DNA from: Stomoxys calcitrans
Taxonomy: Eukaryota; Arthropoda; Insecta; Diptera; Muscidae
Assembly (NCBI RefSeq): GCF_963082655.1
Contig: NC_081556.1
Location: 66,021,727 to 66,085,726 of the forward strand
Reading direction: 5' to 3'
DNA length: 64,000 nucleotides
In this document: one piece after another, positions 19,535-30,759 of the stretch
How the letters are laid out: each line of letters begins with the position of its first letter
Numbering within the stretch: position 1 is the first letter of the stretch
The notes under the pieces: generated by a model
Database searches by the model: none
What the model was told of the DNA's origin: nothing
What the model saw: only the letters and a program-made list of their open reading frames with translations
Program-made: the position numbers and the translations under genes

Positions 19535-21705
19535 AAAATCCCAGAGCGGACCGAAAAAAATTAACAGTGAGCTGAGGGCAGTAACAAATCGCTCCGGCTT
19601 CTTGCTATCTATTACGCAAACACTTGCATCAAGAATTTGCTGCATACTTGATTATAAATATTATAATAAAGTAACGAGTAGTTAACTGTTTAATAATTCA
19701 TTTAATTATTGGACAATATGCACCGTCGTCAAGAATCGGATGTGCGCACTAAATTACACTTATCTTTGAATGTTTAAAATTTTGTGAAATAGATTAATCA
19801 CAACGGCCCAAACATACAAATCAATTACATTCTTTGAATCGACTCAATTTTATTTAGATATAAGAGGAACATATTCGGGAGCAGATAGGCAATTACAAAT
19901 CAGAGTCTTACCATTCGAACTGACCATGTTCAATTGTTGTTCAGCATTTCTTTGCACCGTATCCACAAAATAAACGTAAAAATCTCCGTAGATTCATATT
20001 AAAACAATACTTATGTATATCATTTCCCAGACACTTCGACTAAATGATTCACTATTGGCTAAATCCTTTGGAAAATTTCACACACCTCTAATAAAAGCTG
20101 TTAAGAAGTAGTAACAAAATCTGATGCACTACAAGGACTTTTTATTTAAACGAAACATATAGTTTCACTGTTTTGATAAAAAAAAATAATTGTGCATTGC
20201 TCTTCATGAGACTTTTATTTTGCTATTTTGATTAAACGCTTTACACGCTCTTATTTCATTTATACATGCAACTTTTTAATTTCTACACGTTTTGCTTAGA
20301 AGCATTAAAAATCGTCCGAAATCATTCTGTACCGTTTTACGGATAACATTTGTCTACGCGTGCCAAGATACTCAGCATTTGAATCATCAACTTAACGAAT
20401 GTCAAATATTTTATACTCTGCATTATTTTAACAACTCAAAATATAACATCTGGGAGATAAAGTAAGTAACATTTCTAACATGCGATTTATATTTTACCAC
20501 CCTTGAAACGCAGTTGCGACATGCGCAAACATTATTATTGCAGTAAGAGACGGAAATCTATATCCGCTGTACATATTTGTATTTCCACCACATAGGATGG
20601 GAGTACTAATCTCCACGTTCCAGTTGTATCACCTCGACATATTGGTCTATTTCCCTATTTAATACATACAAACATAACTGCATTCTTGACATTCAAAGCT
20701 GCCTGGCTAAACCCGTTGTAATTACGATTGTGTTCAAACTTGCAAAATTAAAGAAAAAGAGATGCCCAAAATAAAATAATCCAAAATATACACTTCTTCG
20801 AAATATAAAAGTTATGAGGGGAATAACTTTGTTTGGTGTCGTAGAAATATATGCTTCGCATGCAGTAAAGATATTGAATTACAACTTTTACAAGTTTAAT
20901 GATGTTTATTTAATGGTTATTTATTAACAATAAAAAAATTAATATGAATTTTACGAAATCAAATTCTTCTACTTTCCCATTGTCATCATCAGAAGGGCCA
21001 ATGGTATCTTTTTACCCATCTACCAAGCAAAATGTTTCGCATTGGCAGCTCAAACTGCAATATTTGCAAAAGTTTGTCAAAGTTTATGAAAATTCTCATT
21101 AATTTGCTGCATAAAATTAAAAGCCGACACGGTTGCATTTTTTTTTTTAGACATCCTCAATATTCCGAAAAAATCACCAAATGCTTTTTCTTCAAAACGA
21201 AATAAATAGCGTCTGCCATAAAATGCAACCCCGATTCACTCCGGCTCGAGGTCGGCTCTTTTTTCCATTGAAGCTGACTAAAACTATAGCATTCCTATAC
21301 GGCTGCCTAGGGAGCTATACCGTTAATTAATACCAAAACAACACCACATGGCATCTATAATACATATCTATACCAAATGGTATTGTTTTAGTAATACTTT
21401 AAGGTCGATACGTTGGTATCAATTTTTCGTTAGGTGGGTGTAGGAATAATTTCAAACGCAATAATAAATTTCATATACGCTTATATTTTAACAGCCGTAT
21501 TCACAAAAATTACTAATGAAGCATTAAAATGCACAATAGTTATTAAACGATTGTTGTATAATAAACCCATTATAGCATTTCGTATTCCATTATAGCATTT
21601 CGTATTTCGTATTCCGTATTTACAATAGCAGTTGAATAATTAAAGTGAGATTCTTTATTTTGCTTTGGTAACCCTATGCCGTTTTGGCGATGGTGTCAAA
21701 AAAAT
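19535..21705. other. Unassigned AT-rich stretch
   Basis: I see no gene in these 2.2 kb. Near 20,586-20,620 CCACCACATAGGATGGGAGTACTAA resembles a decayed DINE 5' end. At 21,570-21,630 the words CATTATAGCATTTCGTATT repeat in tandem. Codon structure is absent in all frames. Confidence 0.4.
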
Positions 21706-21710
21706 TAGTT

Positions 21711-21905
21711 AGGCCTAACCTAACCTTAAGTGGCAGTCTGCCCTCAGACTCCTTTAGACGTTTTCGTCCATTGTGATACCACTGGAACAGAAGAAGGAAG
21801 ATGCCTTCTAGTTCCTACCGTTGACCCATCCAGATCGCGTTCAAAAGCCCAATAACCTGCGAATATTCACATCCGCTAAATCAGACAGGTTTTCAAAGAA
21901 ATGAG
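21711..21905 (-). mobile_element. N2 non-LTR element, 3' end only
   Basis: Minus-strand match to 12,243-12,420: it shares GGTAGGAACTAGAAGGCATC and the CTAACCTTA-type terminus. It is 5' truncated at about 21,905, before the zinc-type motif. Such short 3' pieces are typical of target-primed insertion. Confidence 0.75.
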
Positions 21906-22510
21906 AAAAAAAAATTGTTATTGCGTTGGTTTTTTCACGATCGGTTCCAGACATTATCAAACTTATCGGTGTAATAATTATTTAAAAAAAAAGCTGCAAT
22001 TCATTAAGAACATATACATTTGTTCTTGTCACAAGTAGCTGGGATATAATATGCGTGCAATTATAAACATAAAAATATTCTTTATTTTTATAAACCGGTG
22101 CAGGGTCGAATGTTGGGTTTGCTTTATTTAGTTTGTATCGCTAAAAGTGAGCCTGGCTATTTTATTACAAAATCACAAAATTTGCACAAAAGGCCATCGG
22201 AACATCTAAAATTGCAATGATTTATAACCAGCGTAATTTTAGAATAACTCCTATTGACTTATTTAACGCCTTTAACTCATAAAATGAATTTTTGATGAAT
22301 TAAATGTACTCTAATAGATTTGCAATAAGCTGATTCATGCCGTACAAATAAAAATGGGAGAGACCAATTAAAAAATTTTTATTTTTGGTTTTGACTAATA
22401 TTCGATAGAATTCTTATTTGCAAATGTATGCAGAAATTACAATAAGTGAGGTTATTATTTGGTTAAAGAAGGGCAGGGCCTACAATAACTTATGCTCACT
22501 AAACAAAGCT
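21906..22510. other. Unassigned AT-rich stretch
   Basis: No gene or repeat recognised. Confidence 0.4.
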
Positions 22511-22855
22511 TTTTTATACCTTCCACCATAGGATGAGAGTACACTAATTTCGTCATTCTGTTTGTAACTCCTCGAAATATTCGTCTAAGACCCCATAAAG
22601 AATATATATTCTTGATCGTTATGACATTTTAAGTCGATCCAGCCATGTCCGTCTGTCTGTCGAAAGCACACTAACTTTCGAAGAAGTAAAGCTAGCCGCT
22701 TGAAATTTTACACAAACACTTATTATTAGTGTATGTCGGTTGGGATTGTAAATGGGCCATATCGGTCCATGTAAACCGATATTGAATCTTGACTTCTTGA
22801 GCTATTCTTATCCGACTTGGCTGAAATTTTGAATGACGTGTTTTGTTATAAATTA
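22511..22855 (+). mobile_element. DINE-1-like element, 5' part
   Basis: Begins TTTTTATACCTTCCACCATAGG, then the INE-1 block (CCATAAAGAATATATATTC) and TCTGTCTGTCGAAAGCAC. Breaks off at about 22,855 in the middle of an internal unit (GACGTGTTTTGTTAT). The 3' part at 24,116 may belong to the same insertion. Confidence 0.75.
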
Positions 22856-23058
22856 TTAAATAAATAAATTATTGAATTATATAAATTATATTGTAAGTTA
22901 CGGAATTCCAAGACAAAAACGAAATGGTATTATTTAATATATTTATTCTTTTTTATATATAAATTAACATGGGTGATCATTTTGAGGTTTTAAATTCTGC
23001 TTCCGAGTGCTTAAAATTTTTCATTTTGCCTGTTGAGGCGAAGATCATTTAGTTTCAC

Positions 23059-23424
23059 AATTTTTCGTTTTGTTTCTCTTTCGAGACTAGCTCAATGATC
23101 GGAGATTCGATTGTACGGGATTCAAAGCAGCAGCGAGAGCCGTTGCCGTTGTGTAGCGTTCGATGTCATAAATACAACATCCAATAGATGCACACATATG
23201 GCATGTGTATACCATGGAAGCTGAGTAGTCATACGGAGAAAAATCTATCAATACAAAGAAAATACATGCGATGGAAAAGAAGAGTTGTTGTGAAACCTAA
23301 TATGGCCGATGAGCTATTCTAACCAAATGACGAAACGCTTTCCATAGTGGTTGGTGTGTGTAGTGGTCTCTGGATTTCTTTCGATCATTGAGCTCGTCTC
23401 AAAAGAGAAACAAAACGAAAATTA
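23059..23424. mobile_element. 366-bp inverted-repeat (MITE-like) element
   Basis: Arms of about 45 bp, 23,059-23,103 (TTTTTCGTTTTGTTTCTCTT, then CTCAATGATC) and 23,380-23,424 (GATCATTGAG, then AAGAGAAACAAAACGAAA), are inverted with few mismatches. The centre has no coding frame. A target duplication is not evident. Confidence 0.6.
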
Positions 23425-23439
23425 CTAACTATTTTTTGG

Positions 23440-24060
23440 AAAAGTTTTTCAGACTAAAAAGCAAAATATTTCGTTTAAATAAATTTTTTAAATAATATTT
23501 TTTCGACAGATAAAACTTCAATTAAAATAATAAAACGAGCATTAAGAGAAAATGTGTATAGAATTAGGTCTTAGAAAAGTGTTTGTTATATGTATATCTT
23601 TCGCAACAAATTTTATAAAAAATATTTTGGCAAGAAAATTCCATGAAGATTTTGGGCCAAAAAATTATATTTAAAAAAAAATTATATTGCGATTCCGTCT
23701 TTAAAAAAAATTGCATTAACCCATCAACGGCGAAAAATATCCAAGAATAGAGCTGCCTTAGAAAAATTCTAGCTCGTGTTAGGAAAGAGGTATTGTAATG
23801 AAATTTAGATTGGCGTAAATTGGACGACTGAAACCAGTTACAACAAGTGTTCCCGTCATGTTTTGAGGAAAAAATAGCTTGTCGAATTTTTTATATCCCA
23901 AAAATCAAGAGAAAAAACTCTCAAAATTTTTAGGAGTAAGATTTCTGGAATCCGTTCTAATGTCCCGTTGCATTTGATGGTTTCTATATTAAAAAAAAAT
24001 TTATGGCAATAATCCTACTTCTTTTGACAACAGGTGCTATTTTATACCAAAATCATTAAA
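23440..24060 (+). repeat. AT-rich dispersed repeat G, uninterrupted copy
   Basis: Matches both 1,790-2,022 and 2,724-3,100 in one contiguous run (CCATGAAGATTTTGGG, then ATTGCATTAACCCATC and CCAAGAAT). It serves as the reference for the copy split by the Penelope fragment. No coding region. Confidence 0.65.
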
Positions 24061-24115
24061 TACAGCTTTCTTCGCGAAATGGTCATAAAATATTAAGAAA
24101 ATGTTTTTTTTTTTT

Positions 24116-24442
24116 TTTGTTGTAGTGGCTTAGGAAAAATTATGGCTGCTATATAAACATCTGGGTTGCTGACTTCTCTAGCCTCTAGCCTGATATAGCT
24201 GCCATTTAAACCGATCTTGAATCTTGAACCACTGTAGGGCGCAATTATCATCCGATTGGGCTGAAATTTTGTACAACGGCTTCTATCATGACCTTCAGCA
24301 TACGTGTCAAATATGGTCAGAATCGTTCTATAGCCTTATACAGCTCCCCTTTAATATATCGGGGAAAGAACTCGACAAATGCGAACCATGGTGGAGGGTA
24401 TATAAGATTCGGCCGGACCGAACTTAGCACGCTTTTACTTGT
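24116..24442 (+). mobile_element. DINE-1-like element, 3' part
   Basis: Contains CTGCCATTTAAACCGATCTT, the subterminal repeat CATGGTGGAGGGTATATAAG, an imperfect hairpin TTCGGCCGGACCGAA and the terminal AGCACGCTTTTACTTG at about 24,427-24,442. Confidence 0.75.
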
Positions 24443-24569
24443 TAAACCCTTAAAAGGCTATTAAAGGTTTTTGAATACGCATTCATTCATTTCTGCTTTC
24501 AAAACACAATAATAATTATAAAATAATTCAAGAAATGAACTCTTCGTCAAAAAATACAAAATCGTATGA

Positions 24570-25128
24570 GACTGAGAACTGAGTAAAACTGATAAACAAG
24601 ACACCAAGTAACGAGATGAGTAAATGCATAAAATGAGCTCTTCAGCAAAAAGAAAGATTGATTCGGATTTCAGTGAGTGCACATTGTACAAAGCATGTAT
24701 TCGGGTACATTTTGATTCGATAAAGTACTATTTTTCTTTTCGTACGCTTTCGTACTACGAAATTCGCTTGAAGGCAACGTGGTTGATTTGGCAAAAGCAT
24801 GGGTGAACACGAAAAAGCATGAGAAAACAAACAGTTTGCAAGCGATTTGACAGTTCATATTTTGAAAATCGCTTGCAAACAAACAGTCTGCAAGCGATTT
24901 GGCAGTTCTTTGAAAATGATAGCGAGACGTTCATATACAGCGAGTAATTTTTTATAACTCACTGTAGCGGCAATGAATTCGAGATAAAAATACTCTAAAG
25001 AATGGTAGTTGTTTTTCAAGATTATTTACTCAACAGCAACTTGTTCGTTTTACTCTATCTTCAATGTCTCGCTCTTCGTCCAGCAAAACTGGTCACCAAT
25101 GAATGGCTTTGTGCAGGGCTTTGATGCC
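24570..25128 (+). repeat. Dispersed repeat F, copy 1
   Basis: Matches 37,205-37,757 on the opposite strand over about 550 bp: shared blocks include CAGCAAAAAGAAAGA, GATTTCAGTGAGTGCAC, TACGAAATTCG, GGCAACGTGGTTGATTT, ACAGCGAGTAATTT, GAATTCGAGATAAAAATA and CGTTTTACTCTATCTTCAAT. This copy also has a local triplication of GCAAGCGATTT (24,838-24,905), two of which form an inverted pair. Nature unknown; no protein domain. Confidence 0.7.
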
Positions 25129-25191
25129 TATTAGCACCTCATAAAGCCTACACAACTTTTTGTGAATACGGTTGTAGTTGTTATATAACTA

Positions 25192-25925
25192 AAGGGTGAT
25201 TTTTTAAGAGCTATAGGAAAGTTTTTAAAAAAAGCACATAAAATTAAGAAAAATTCATGAAATTTTTATATGGATCGTTAGTACGGTCCATATAATTTAA
25301 TGTTTGAAGATTATTTCAAGCAAATGTTGACCTTGACTGCACCTCAAAGGGTCCATCCACTAAATTTGGCAAACTCTTTCCAACATTTCGCCCGGTATCT
25401 CACGAACAAATGCTTCAATGTTGTTTTCCAATGCGTCAATCGAATCGGGCTTGTCTGTATAGACATAAGCGTTAATATAGCTCCACAAAAAATAGTCTAA
25501 AAGCGTTAAATCGCACGATGTAGGCGGCTAATAGTCCGGTCCCGGACATGAAAGAAAATGTTCACCGAACTCGCCTCTCAATAAGTCCATTGTTACGCGT
25601 GCTGTGTCATGCAAGTCAAGCTTTTGCATTTTGGGCAAAGAAAGTTGAATATCATCTCACAGTAACGCTCACCATTCACAGTTACGTTACAATTCGCATC
25701 ATCTTTGAAGAGGTAGGGTTCAATATGCCACCAACCCATATGCCGTACCAAATTGTGACTTTTTTTGGATGCGTTGGTAGTTCTTGCAATGCTACTGGCT
25801 GATCTTCACTCCAAAATCGATATAAAATGGAAGAAGCGCGCGATGAACTTCCTTAGCAGAACACATTTTGATAATAAAATACAGTAATTTGCAAGCGTTG
25901 TTCGTTTGTAAGAGGATTCGTGGTT
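25192..25925 (-). pseudogene. Tc1/mariner-superfamily transposase relic
   Basis: The left terminus at 25,192 is TA-AAGGGTGATTTTTTAAGAG, like the foldback element ends. On the minus strand, fragments in changing frames read TNEQRLQIT (N-terminal helix-turn-helix), RFWSEDQPVALQELPTHPKK, NVTVNGERYCEMIFNFLCPK, then PPTSCDLTLLDYFLWSYINA with the last catalytic residue region and VREIPGEMLERVC. The first catalytic Asp region is deleted between the N-terminus and RFWSED. Stops occur throughout. No matching right terminal repeat was found. The protein would have cut and pasted the element at TA sites; it is dead. Confidence 0.7.
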
Positions 25926-25929
25926 AAGT

Positions 25930-26755
25930 ATAGACCAAACTGAAGATGTTTGTCTGTGTAGGGTTCATCGGCAATCTTAAGCTGCTTGGTCTTCATTAGG
26001 GCCAGTCTAACTTATCTGCCGGCGCTAACCAACGCCACTGGCACAAAAATATGAATTTGGCTTTGCAGGCACAACTAGGTACCTTTGCAAAAATAAATAG
26101 AAGCTGTAAGGTCGTTTTTGGCTCTGTTTGACTTTTCTCTTCTATTTTCATTTCATCGCCCTTATATACATATTTTATCTAACGGTACTCAGTCTATTCT
26201 TATAAACTAATCCTTAAAAATAAACAACAATTCTAAACATAAGTTAACCCAGCGGTTTGATCATATGTGGTACATATGCTATTAACAAAAGTGGTGTTCA
26301 CATTCATATTGGGGCAGTTCACACACTAAGATATGTTGTATCACTACACCTTCAGAATATAAATTTTTTTTTTTTTGATTATAAACAAAAAAAAAATATT
26401 TTAAAAATTCTACTTCGGGTTTATTTTTACAAATTTTCGAATCAATTTTCATTCAATTTTTTTTTAGCATATTCTTATGGTTTTAATTTTTCCATCTACA
26501 TCTATAAAGGTATTTAAACCATCTGTACTTACTACACTATATGGTGGTGGTTGATTCTTTTTTCACTTAATAAATATAAGCAATGCCGAATCGCCTTTTA
26601 TTACTTTAAGGGAATTAGAATTTTCGGTTTTAGTTAATCTCTCCATTTTTGATTTTTCTAAATATTCTTTAGATTTTAAAAGAGAAAATCTAATTATTTT
26701 TGTTATTGAAGACTGTTGCTCTACAATCTCTTACGTGATTTTTTCGGGTTGTTGG
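25930..26755. other. Unassigned AT-rich stretch
   Basis: No gene recognised; frames such as 26,257-26,517 are rich in Phe/Tyr/Lys from AT bias. Confidence 0.4.
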
Positions 26756-27059
26756 GGTCAATATGTTTCAAAATGAAAAAAAAAAAAACAAGTTTATTTC
26801 ATCCTTTTCTCGACGTTTCATCGGTAAAATCTGTTAACAAGAGACGCATTTTAAATACTTTTTTCTGTTTTGTTACTTTTATGGTTTTTACTTCTATGTT
26901 TACATTTGCATTATTCTCCTAATTTATTAAAAAACTGGACATCACGACACATTTATAATAAATAAAAAAATAAATAAAATAAATAAATAATGTAAAATAT
27001 TGGAGCGAAAAATTTAAAACTAATATCACAGAACTATGTTTACACTCTAAACTATTGCA

Positions 27060-27480
27060 ACGGAATACTGTAGCTTTGTCCTCTTTCGTGTTAATCGACT
27101 TCTCTATCCTCTTTTGTATATGTAAACTTTCAAGAGAATACCTCTTATTTTCATTCCTCTCTCTGTCAAGAATTCTGACAGCTTTAAATGTTGTGTCCCG
27201 TCTCTTTAATATGTTGTGATAAAACTGCGCTTTCTCTGCATTTCTTGATGTCTGCTTCGTGTTCCGCCATTGGTATTTTCAGTTTTCGTCGAGTTGTTCC
27301 CCTTCTTTGCCATTGCACGCCAATTCGTAAACTACATTGTCTAGTTGGAGTTTGTCTGCTTTGGTAGTTGTTGTTGTGAATAGCTATTGCAGTGTGTGGT
27401 TTGATTTGTATGCGATTGTTGTTTTTTATTTTCTCTGTTTGGTGGCCAAGCATTGTTCTCTGTTAATTTGGGAATATATA
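27060..27480 (-). pseudogene. Penelope-like GIY-YIG endonuclease, frameshifted
   Basis: The minus frame from 27,453 reads NNNRIQIKPHTAIAIHNNN, QTPTRQCSLRIGVQWQRR, then jumps to GTTRRKLKIPMAEHEADIKK and LSQHIKETGHNI. Relative to the copy at 2.1 kb, 25 bp between GGGGAACAA and CTCGACG are missing, removing the CNMCYVG core and shifting the frame. The downstream part (27,180-27,060) still resembles the plus-strand copy (RERNENKRYSLESL type). The endonuclease is inactivated. Confidence 0.75.
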
Positions 27481-27712
27481 TTGGGTTGCCCAAAAAGTAA
27501 TGGCGGATTTTTCATATAGCCGGCGTTGACAAATTTTTTCACAGCTTGTGACTCTGTAATTGCATTCTTTCTTCTGTCAGTTATCAGCTGTTACTTTTAG
27601 CTTGCTTTAGAAAAAAAGTGTAAAAAAGTATATTTGATTAAAGTTCATTCTAAGCTTTATTAAAATGCATTAACTTTCTTTTAAAAAAATCCGCAATTGC
27701 TTTTTGGGCAAC
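27481..27712. mobile_element. Mariner-derived MITE (~232 bp)
   Basis: Terminal inverted repeats TTGGGTTGCCCAAAAAGTAA, continuing TGGCGGATTTTT, and the inverse AAAAATCCGCAATTGC, TTTTTGGGCAACCCAA. The left end is preceded by TA. These ends resemble mellifera-type mariner termini. No transposase frame is inside. It is inserted in the Penelope-like element. Confidence 0.85.
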
Positions 27713-27803
27713 CCAATTATATACTGTGAAAATAAGTATTTTCCGATGATTTTTCACATTTGTATTGTTTGGGGTGAATAACATTCTGAATAAGAGTCTT
27801 TAT

Positions 27804-28042
27804 CAGGATTCACTAATAGAAGGTTAGGTCACATGCAAAAACACAAAGTGGATAGGCCCCATAAACATCATTAAGGATGTCAAATCTGACGATTGAAAAT
27901 GTCATCATATAGGAGAAAACGTAAACAAAGAATGAATGTAAAAAGAGAACAAGTAGACATCCTCAATGCCAAGTACTGCCAAATATTAAAAAAAAAAGTA
28001 TATCGGCTGATCGCTTGGCTTAACCTTATTCAGTGAATCCTG
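27804..28042. mobile_element. 239-bp MITE with 9-bp target-site duplication
   Basis: Ends CAGGATTCACTAATA and TTCAGTGAATCCTG are inverted, the first 11 bp exactly (CAGGATTCACT). Immediately outside, AGTCTTTAT occurs at 27,795-27,803 and again at 28,043-28,051. Nine-base duplications are typical of Mutator-like elements, but the terminal sequence alone does not prove the superfamily. It has no coding frame. Confidence 0.85.
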
Positions 28043-28168
28043 AGTCTTTATAAGTGAAGGTGGAAAATTGTTTAATTTTAATATATTTTCTATTTTTGCT
28101 ATATTGTGTGTAATATATTGCTCGTCACTTAGGTCTATAACTTTTTTGATTAGTTGCCATATTAGTCT

Positions 28169-29215
28169 TCATCCTTTTAGGTTGTGTTCAGATGCCGTTG
28201 CCTTTGTGTACCGGTCTGTAACTATTTTCTTCTCCTGTCTTATAATCATATCCAAGAATGGTATTTCGCCATCTACTTCTCTTTCCAAACTAAATTGAAT
28301 TTCCGTATGATATGTGTTATGTAGCCTTAGTATTTCCTGCTCGTCTTGTTTCTTGATTATTCCTAAGAGGTCGTTCACGTATTTCGTTAAAAACTTGATT
28401 ACTATATTTCGGCTTCTTAGTTCCCCCAACACTTCGTCCAAAAGTGTGTCCAACACAATGTTAGCTATAGTCGGTGAAAGGGGGTTGTCCATTGGCATTC
28501 CATATGTTTGATGGTAAATCTTCTCCTCGTATTTAAAATAGGGGTTTTCTATGAGACAGAGTTGCAAGATTTTTAAGAACATCTGTTTCGTCATCTTAGT
28601 GTGTTCCTCGAGATGTTCCCACTTACTCATGATGTTTTTTATAGCCAAATGTGTTGGTATATTTGTAAATAATGATACCACGTCAAATGATATAAGTATG
28701 TCGTCGTTTTCTAATATCACGACCCTTTTTCTTTCTTTTACCTCCATCGAATTTCTGACGTTGTATAATGAAGTTGTTAGTGTTTTTAATATATTACTGA
28801 TGAATTTCGATAAATTGTAGCACGTCACTTTCGTTGAAGAAGAAATAGGTCTAAGAGGGACTTTGTCCTTATGTATTTACGGTAAACCGTAAAGTTGTGG
28901 AGCCAAGGCTGAATTGCAAACTAACTTGGATCTTTCCCATTTTGTTAGGTTATTATTCTTATACAGTTCTTGTTCGACCTTTCTCATTTCATTGTAGGAT
29001 CCTCCCTTACAGTCTTGTACGTGTTCTTGTCCTCTAACAGTTTTTCCATTTTGTTGTTGTAATCTTCTTTGTACAATACCACTGTTTTATTACCTTTATC
29101 GGCCGTCGTTATCCGGATAATATCCTTGGGTTTTTTAAAAATTTTCTGGTATATTCGTAAATTGGAAGTATGAACTTTTCTTTTTCTGTGATTCTTGAAT
29201 TATTTCTGAAGTTTT
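28169..29215 (-). pseudogene. Penelope-like reverse transcriptase
   Basis: A 219-residue open frame (28,828-28,169) shows ISFDVVSLFTNIPTHLAIK with the motif A Asp, IYHQTYGMPMDNPLSPTIAN (usually MGSPLSP), FLTKYVNDLLGI, and IPFLDMIIRQEKK. The catalytic box is YVND, not the usual YVDD, so one metal-binding Asp is Asn. Upstream frames to about 29,215 give DIIRITTADKGNKTVVLYKE and DYNNKMEKLLEDKNTYKTV, the N-terminal ADKGNKTVV block. It then reads SALAPQLYGLP and IHKDKVPLRPI with stops and shifts. The enzyme would be related to telomerase-type reverse transcriptases; the Asn and stops suggest it is inactive. Confidence 0.85.
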
Positions 29216-29249
29216 GTATCTTTTCTTACTTCATCATTGGGTAGATATG

Positions 29250-30568
29250 GCAATTTACCAAAAACTCACTCGTAAGGAGTATAGTTTGTTTCGACATGGG
29301 GTGTGGTATTGTACGCAATTGAAAAATACGGTATCCAAGCGCCCTATTCATCATCTTTGGAAAAGTTTTGCAGAAATTCATTGAGTACTCTATAATTTCA
29401 CTCTACCGAGCCAAGCGTCTCGTGATGGTATGGAGTACTAAATATTTGCTTAATATCCAGCAAACGACATACTTCAGTCATTAACTGGTTTGTGATTTCA
29501 ATTTCGTTATCTGATTTGAGAGTTTTAAAATTTCCATAAACCAAAATGAACTTCTCTACTAGCGTCTTCGCATCTTTCGTCTCTATAGGACATGTTACTA
29601 TATATTTCGTTAAATCACATTGGATGGTCTAAACGTTCCATACCCATTCGATATCCTCAATGTATCTATCGATACTACCTCAAATCTAGTCCCGGGCGTA
29701 TCTGTTGACGTCATTGTTTCTGTTATGTGTTTCGTTTACTTATTGTTTTTTGCAATGTGGACAGTTTTAACTAAAATATGTTATCATTCTGGACATAATA
29801 TTCCAAATATATCGCTGTTTCATCTTCAAATTTGATTTTCTGACTCCTAAGTGGCCTCCATGTTTCGAGTTATATTCTAATATCAGTTTAAATTGAGTAT
29901 CTCTGTTTTCGTCTTTCTTGTAACTTATTGGTTTTGAATTCTTCCATGGCTATGGATTTAAATATTTCATCATACTTGTTGAGTGCTAGCTCTCTCATTT
30001 CTTTTTTTTTGTGCGCTTCTGTTAACAACTTCTCCAAAGTCAACTCCTCATTTTTCTTTGGTATAAACGATCTTAAAATCTTATTCACACAAGTCCATAC
30101 GAATTCTTCACTATCACAGGTTTGTATAAATCATGTTTTGAGAGGGCAGAGCTGGTGTAAGAAATAGGTAAACCTTTTCCTATTTCTCCTTGTGACAATA
30201 CTGCTCCTGAGGCGTAGTTTGATGCGTCTGTTGTCAAAACAAAGGGTTATGAAAAACTGGGTATTGACGTACCGGCGGTTCCCGTTGGCATTTTCTTAGA
30301 GTGTCGAGAGCTTTTTGGCACTCTAGACATATTCAGTAGTGCATTTGTCAGCAAAATTTGGTATAAACCGTCTATAATATTAGTTGCAAAACGCCACATA
30401 TCTTTTCACTTCATCAGTATTCGTGGGTATTGGGTAATTTTTGATGGCTTTATCCTTAGCTGAATCGGTCTTTACGCTTTTATCAGTTATAAGGTGTCCT
30501 AAATAGACTTCTTCTTTCTTTAAAAAACTGCATTTTGTAGCTTTTAGCTTTAGATTACACATTCCCAA
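29250..30568 (-). pseudogene. Pol remnant of Ty3/gypsy element (RT thumb, RNase H, integrase)
   Basis: Frame 30,568-30,380 reads LKATKCSFLKKEEVYLGHLI and KNYPIPTNTDEVKRYVAFCN, the connection after the YxDD palm. About 30,250-30,170 gives LTTDASNYASGAVLSQGEIG, the RNase H start with its Asp. From about 29,640 to 29,250, frames give TIQCDLTKYIVTCPIETKDA, KTLKSDNEIEITNQLMTEVC with the second integrase Asp, IFSTPYHHETLGSVE with the Glu, and PYFSIAYNTTPHVETNYTPY. Many stops and frame changes separate them. Integrase would insert the cDNA; here it is inactive. Confidence 0.75.
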
Positions 30569-30759
30569 TTGGTGAAAAACGTTGAAAATGTTAAACGCTT
30601 ATCATTGCATTTCACTGAAACAAAAGCGTTTGTCATATGAGCAGCTTTAAATATCCATAATCTTTGTTCTCCTGGATGAATTCTTCCATCATCCGGCCTT
30701 CTGAGTTTCACAGTTGACACGTGCATGGAAATACCTTATAATTTTTTTCTTGTTCATGT

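Larger units (their letters stand above)
26757..29225 (-). mobile_element. Penelope-like retroelement with two nested MITEs
   Basis: On the minus strand: N-terminal part and reverse transcriptase (29,215-28,169), interdomain interrupted by MITEs at 27,804-28,042 and 27,481-27,712, GIY-YIG region (27,450-27,060), and a 3' untranslated region ending near 26,757 with AACGTCGAGAAAAGGATGAA. The 3' part matches the plus-strand fragment at 2,075-2,690. It abuts the gypsy relic at about 29,230. The element lacks the usual flanking pLTR repeat in readable form. Confidence 0.85.
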
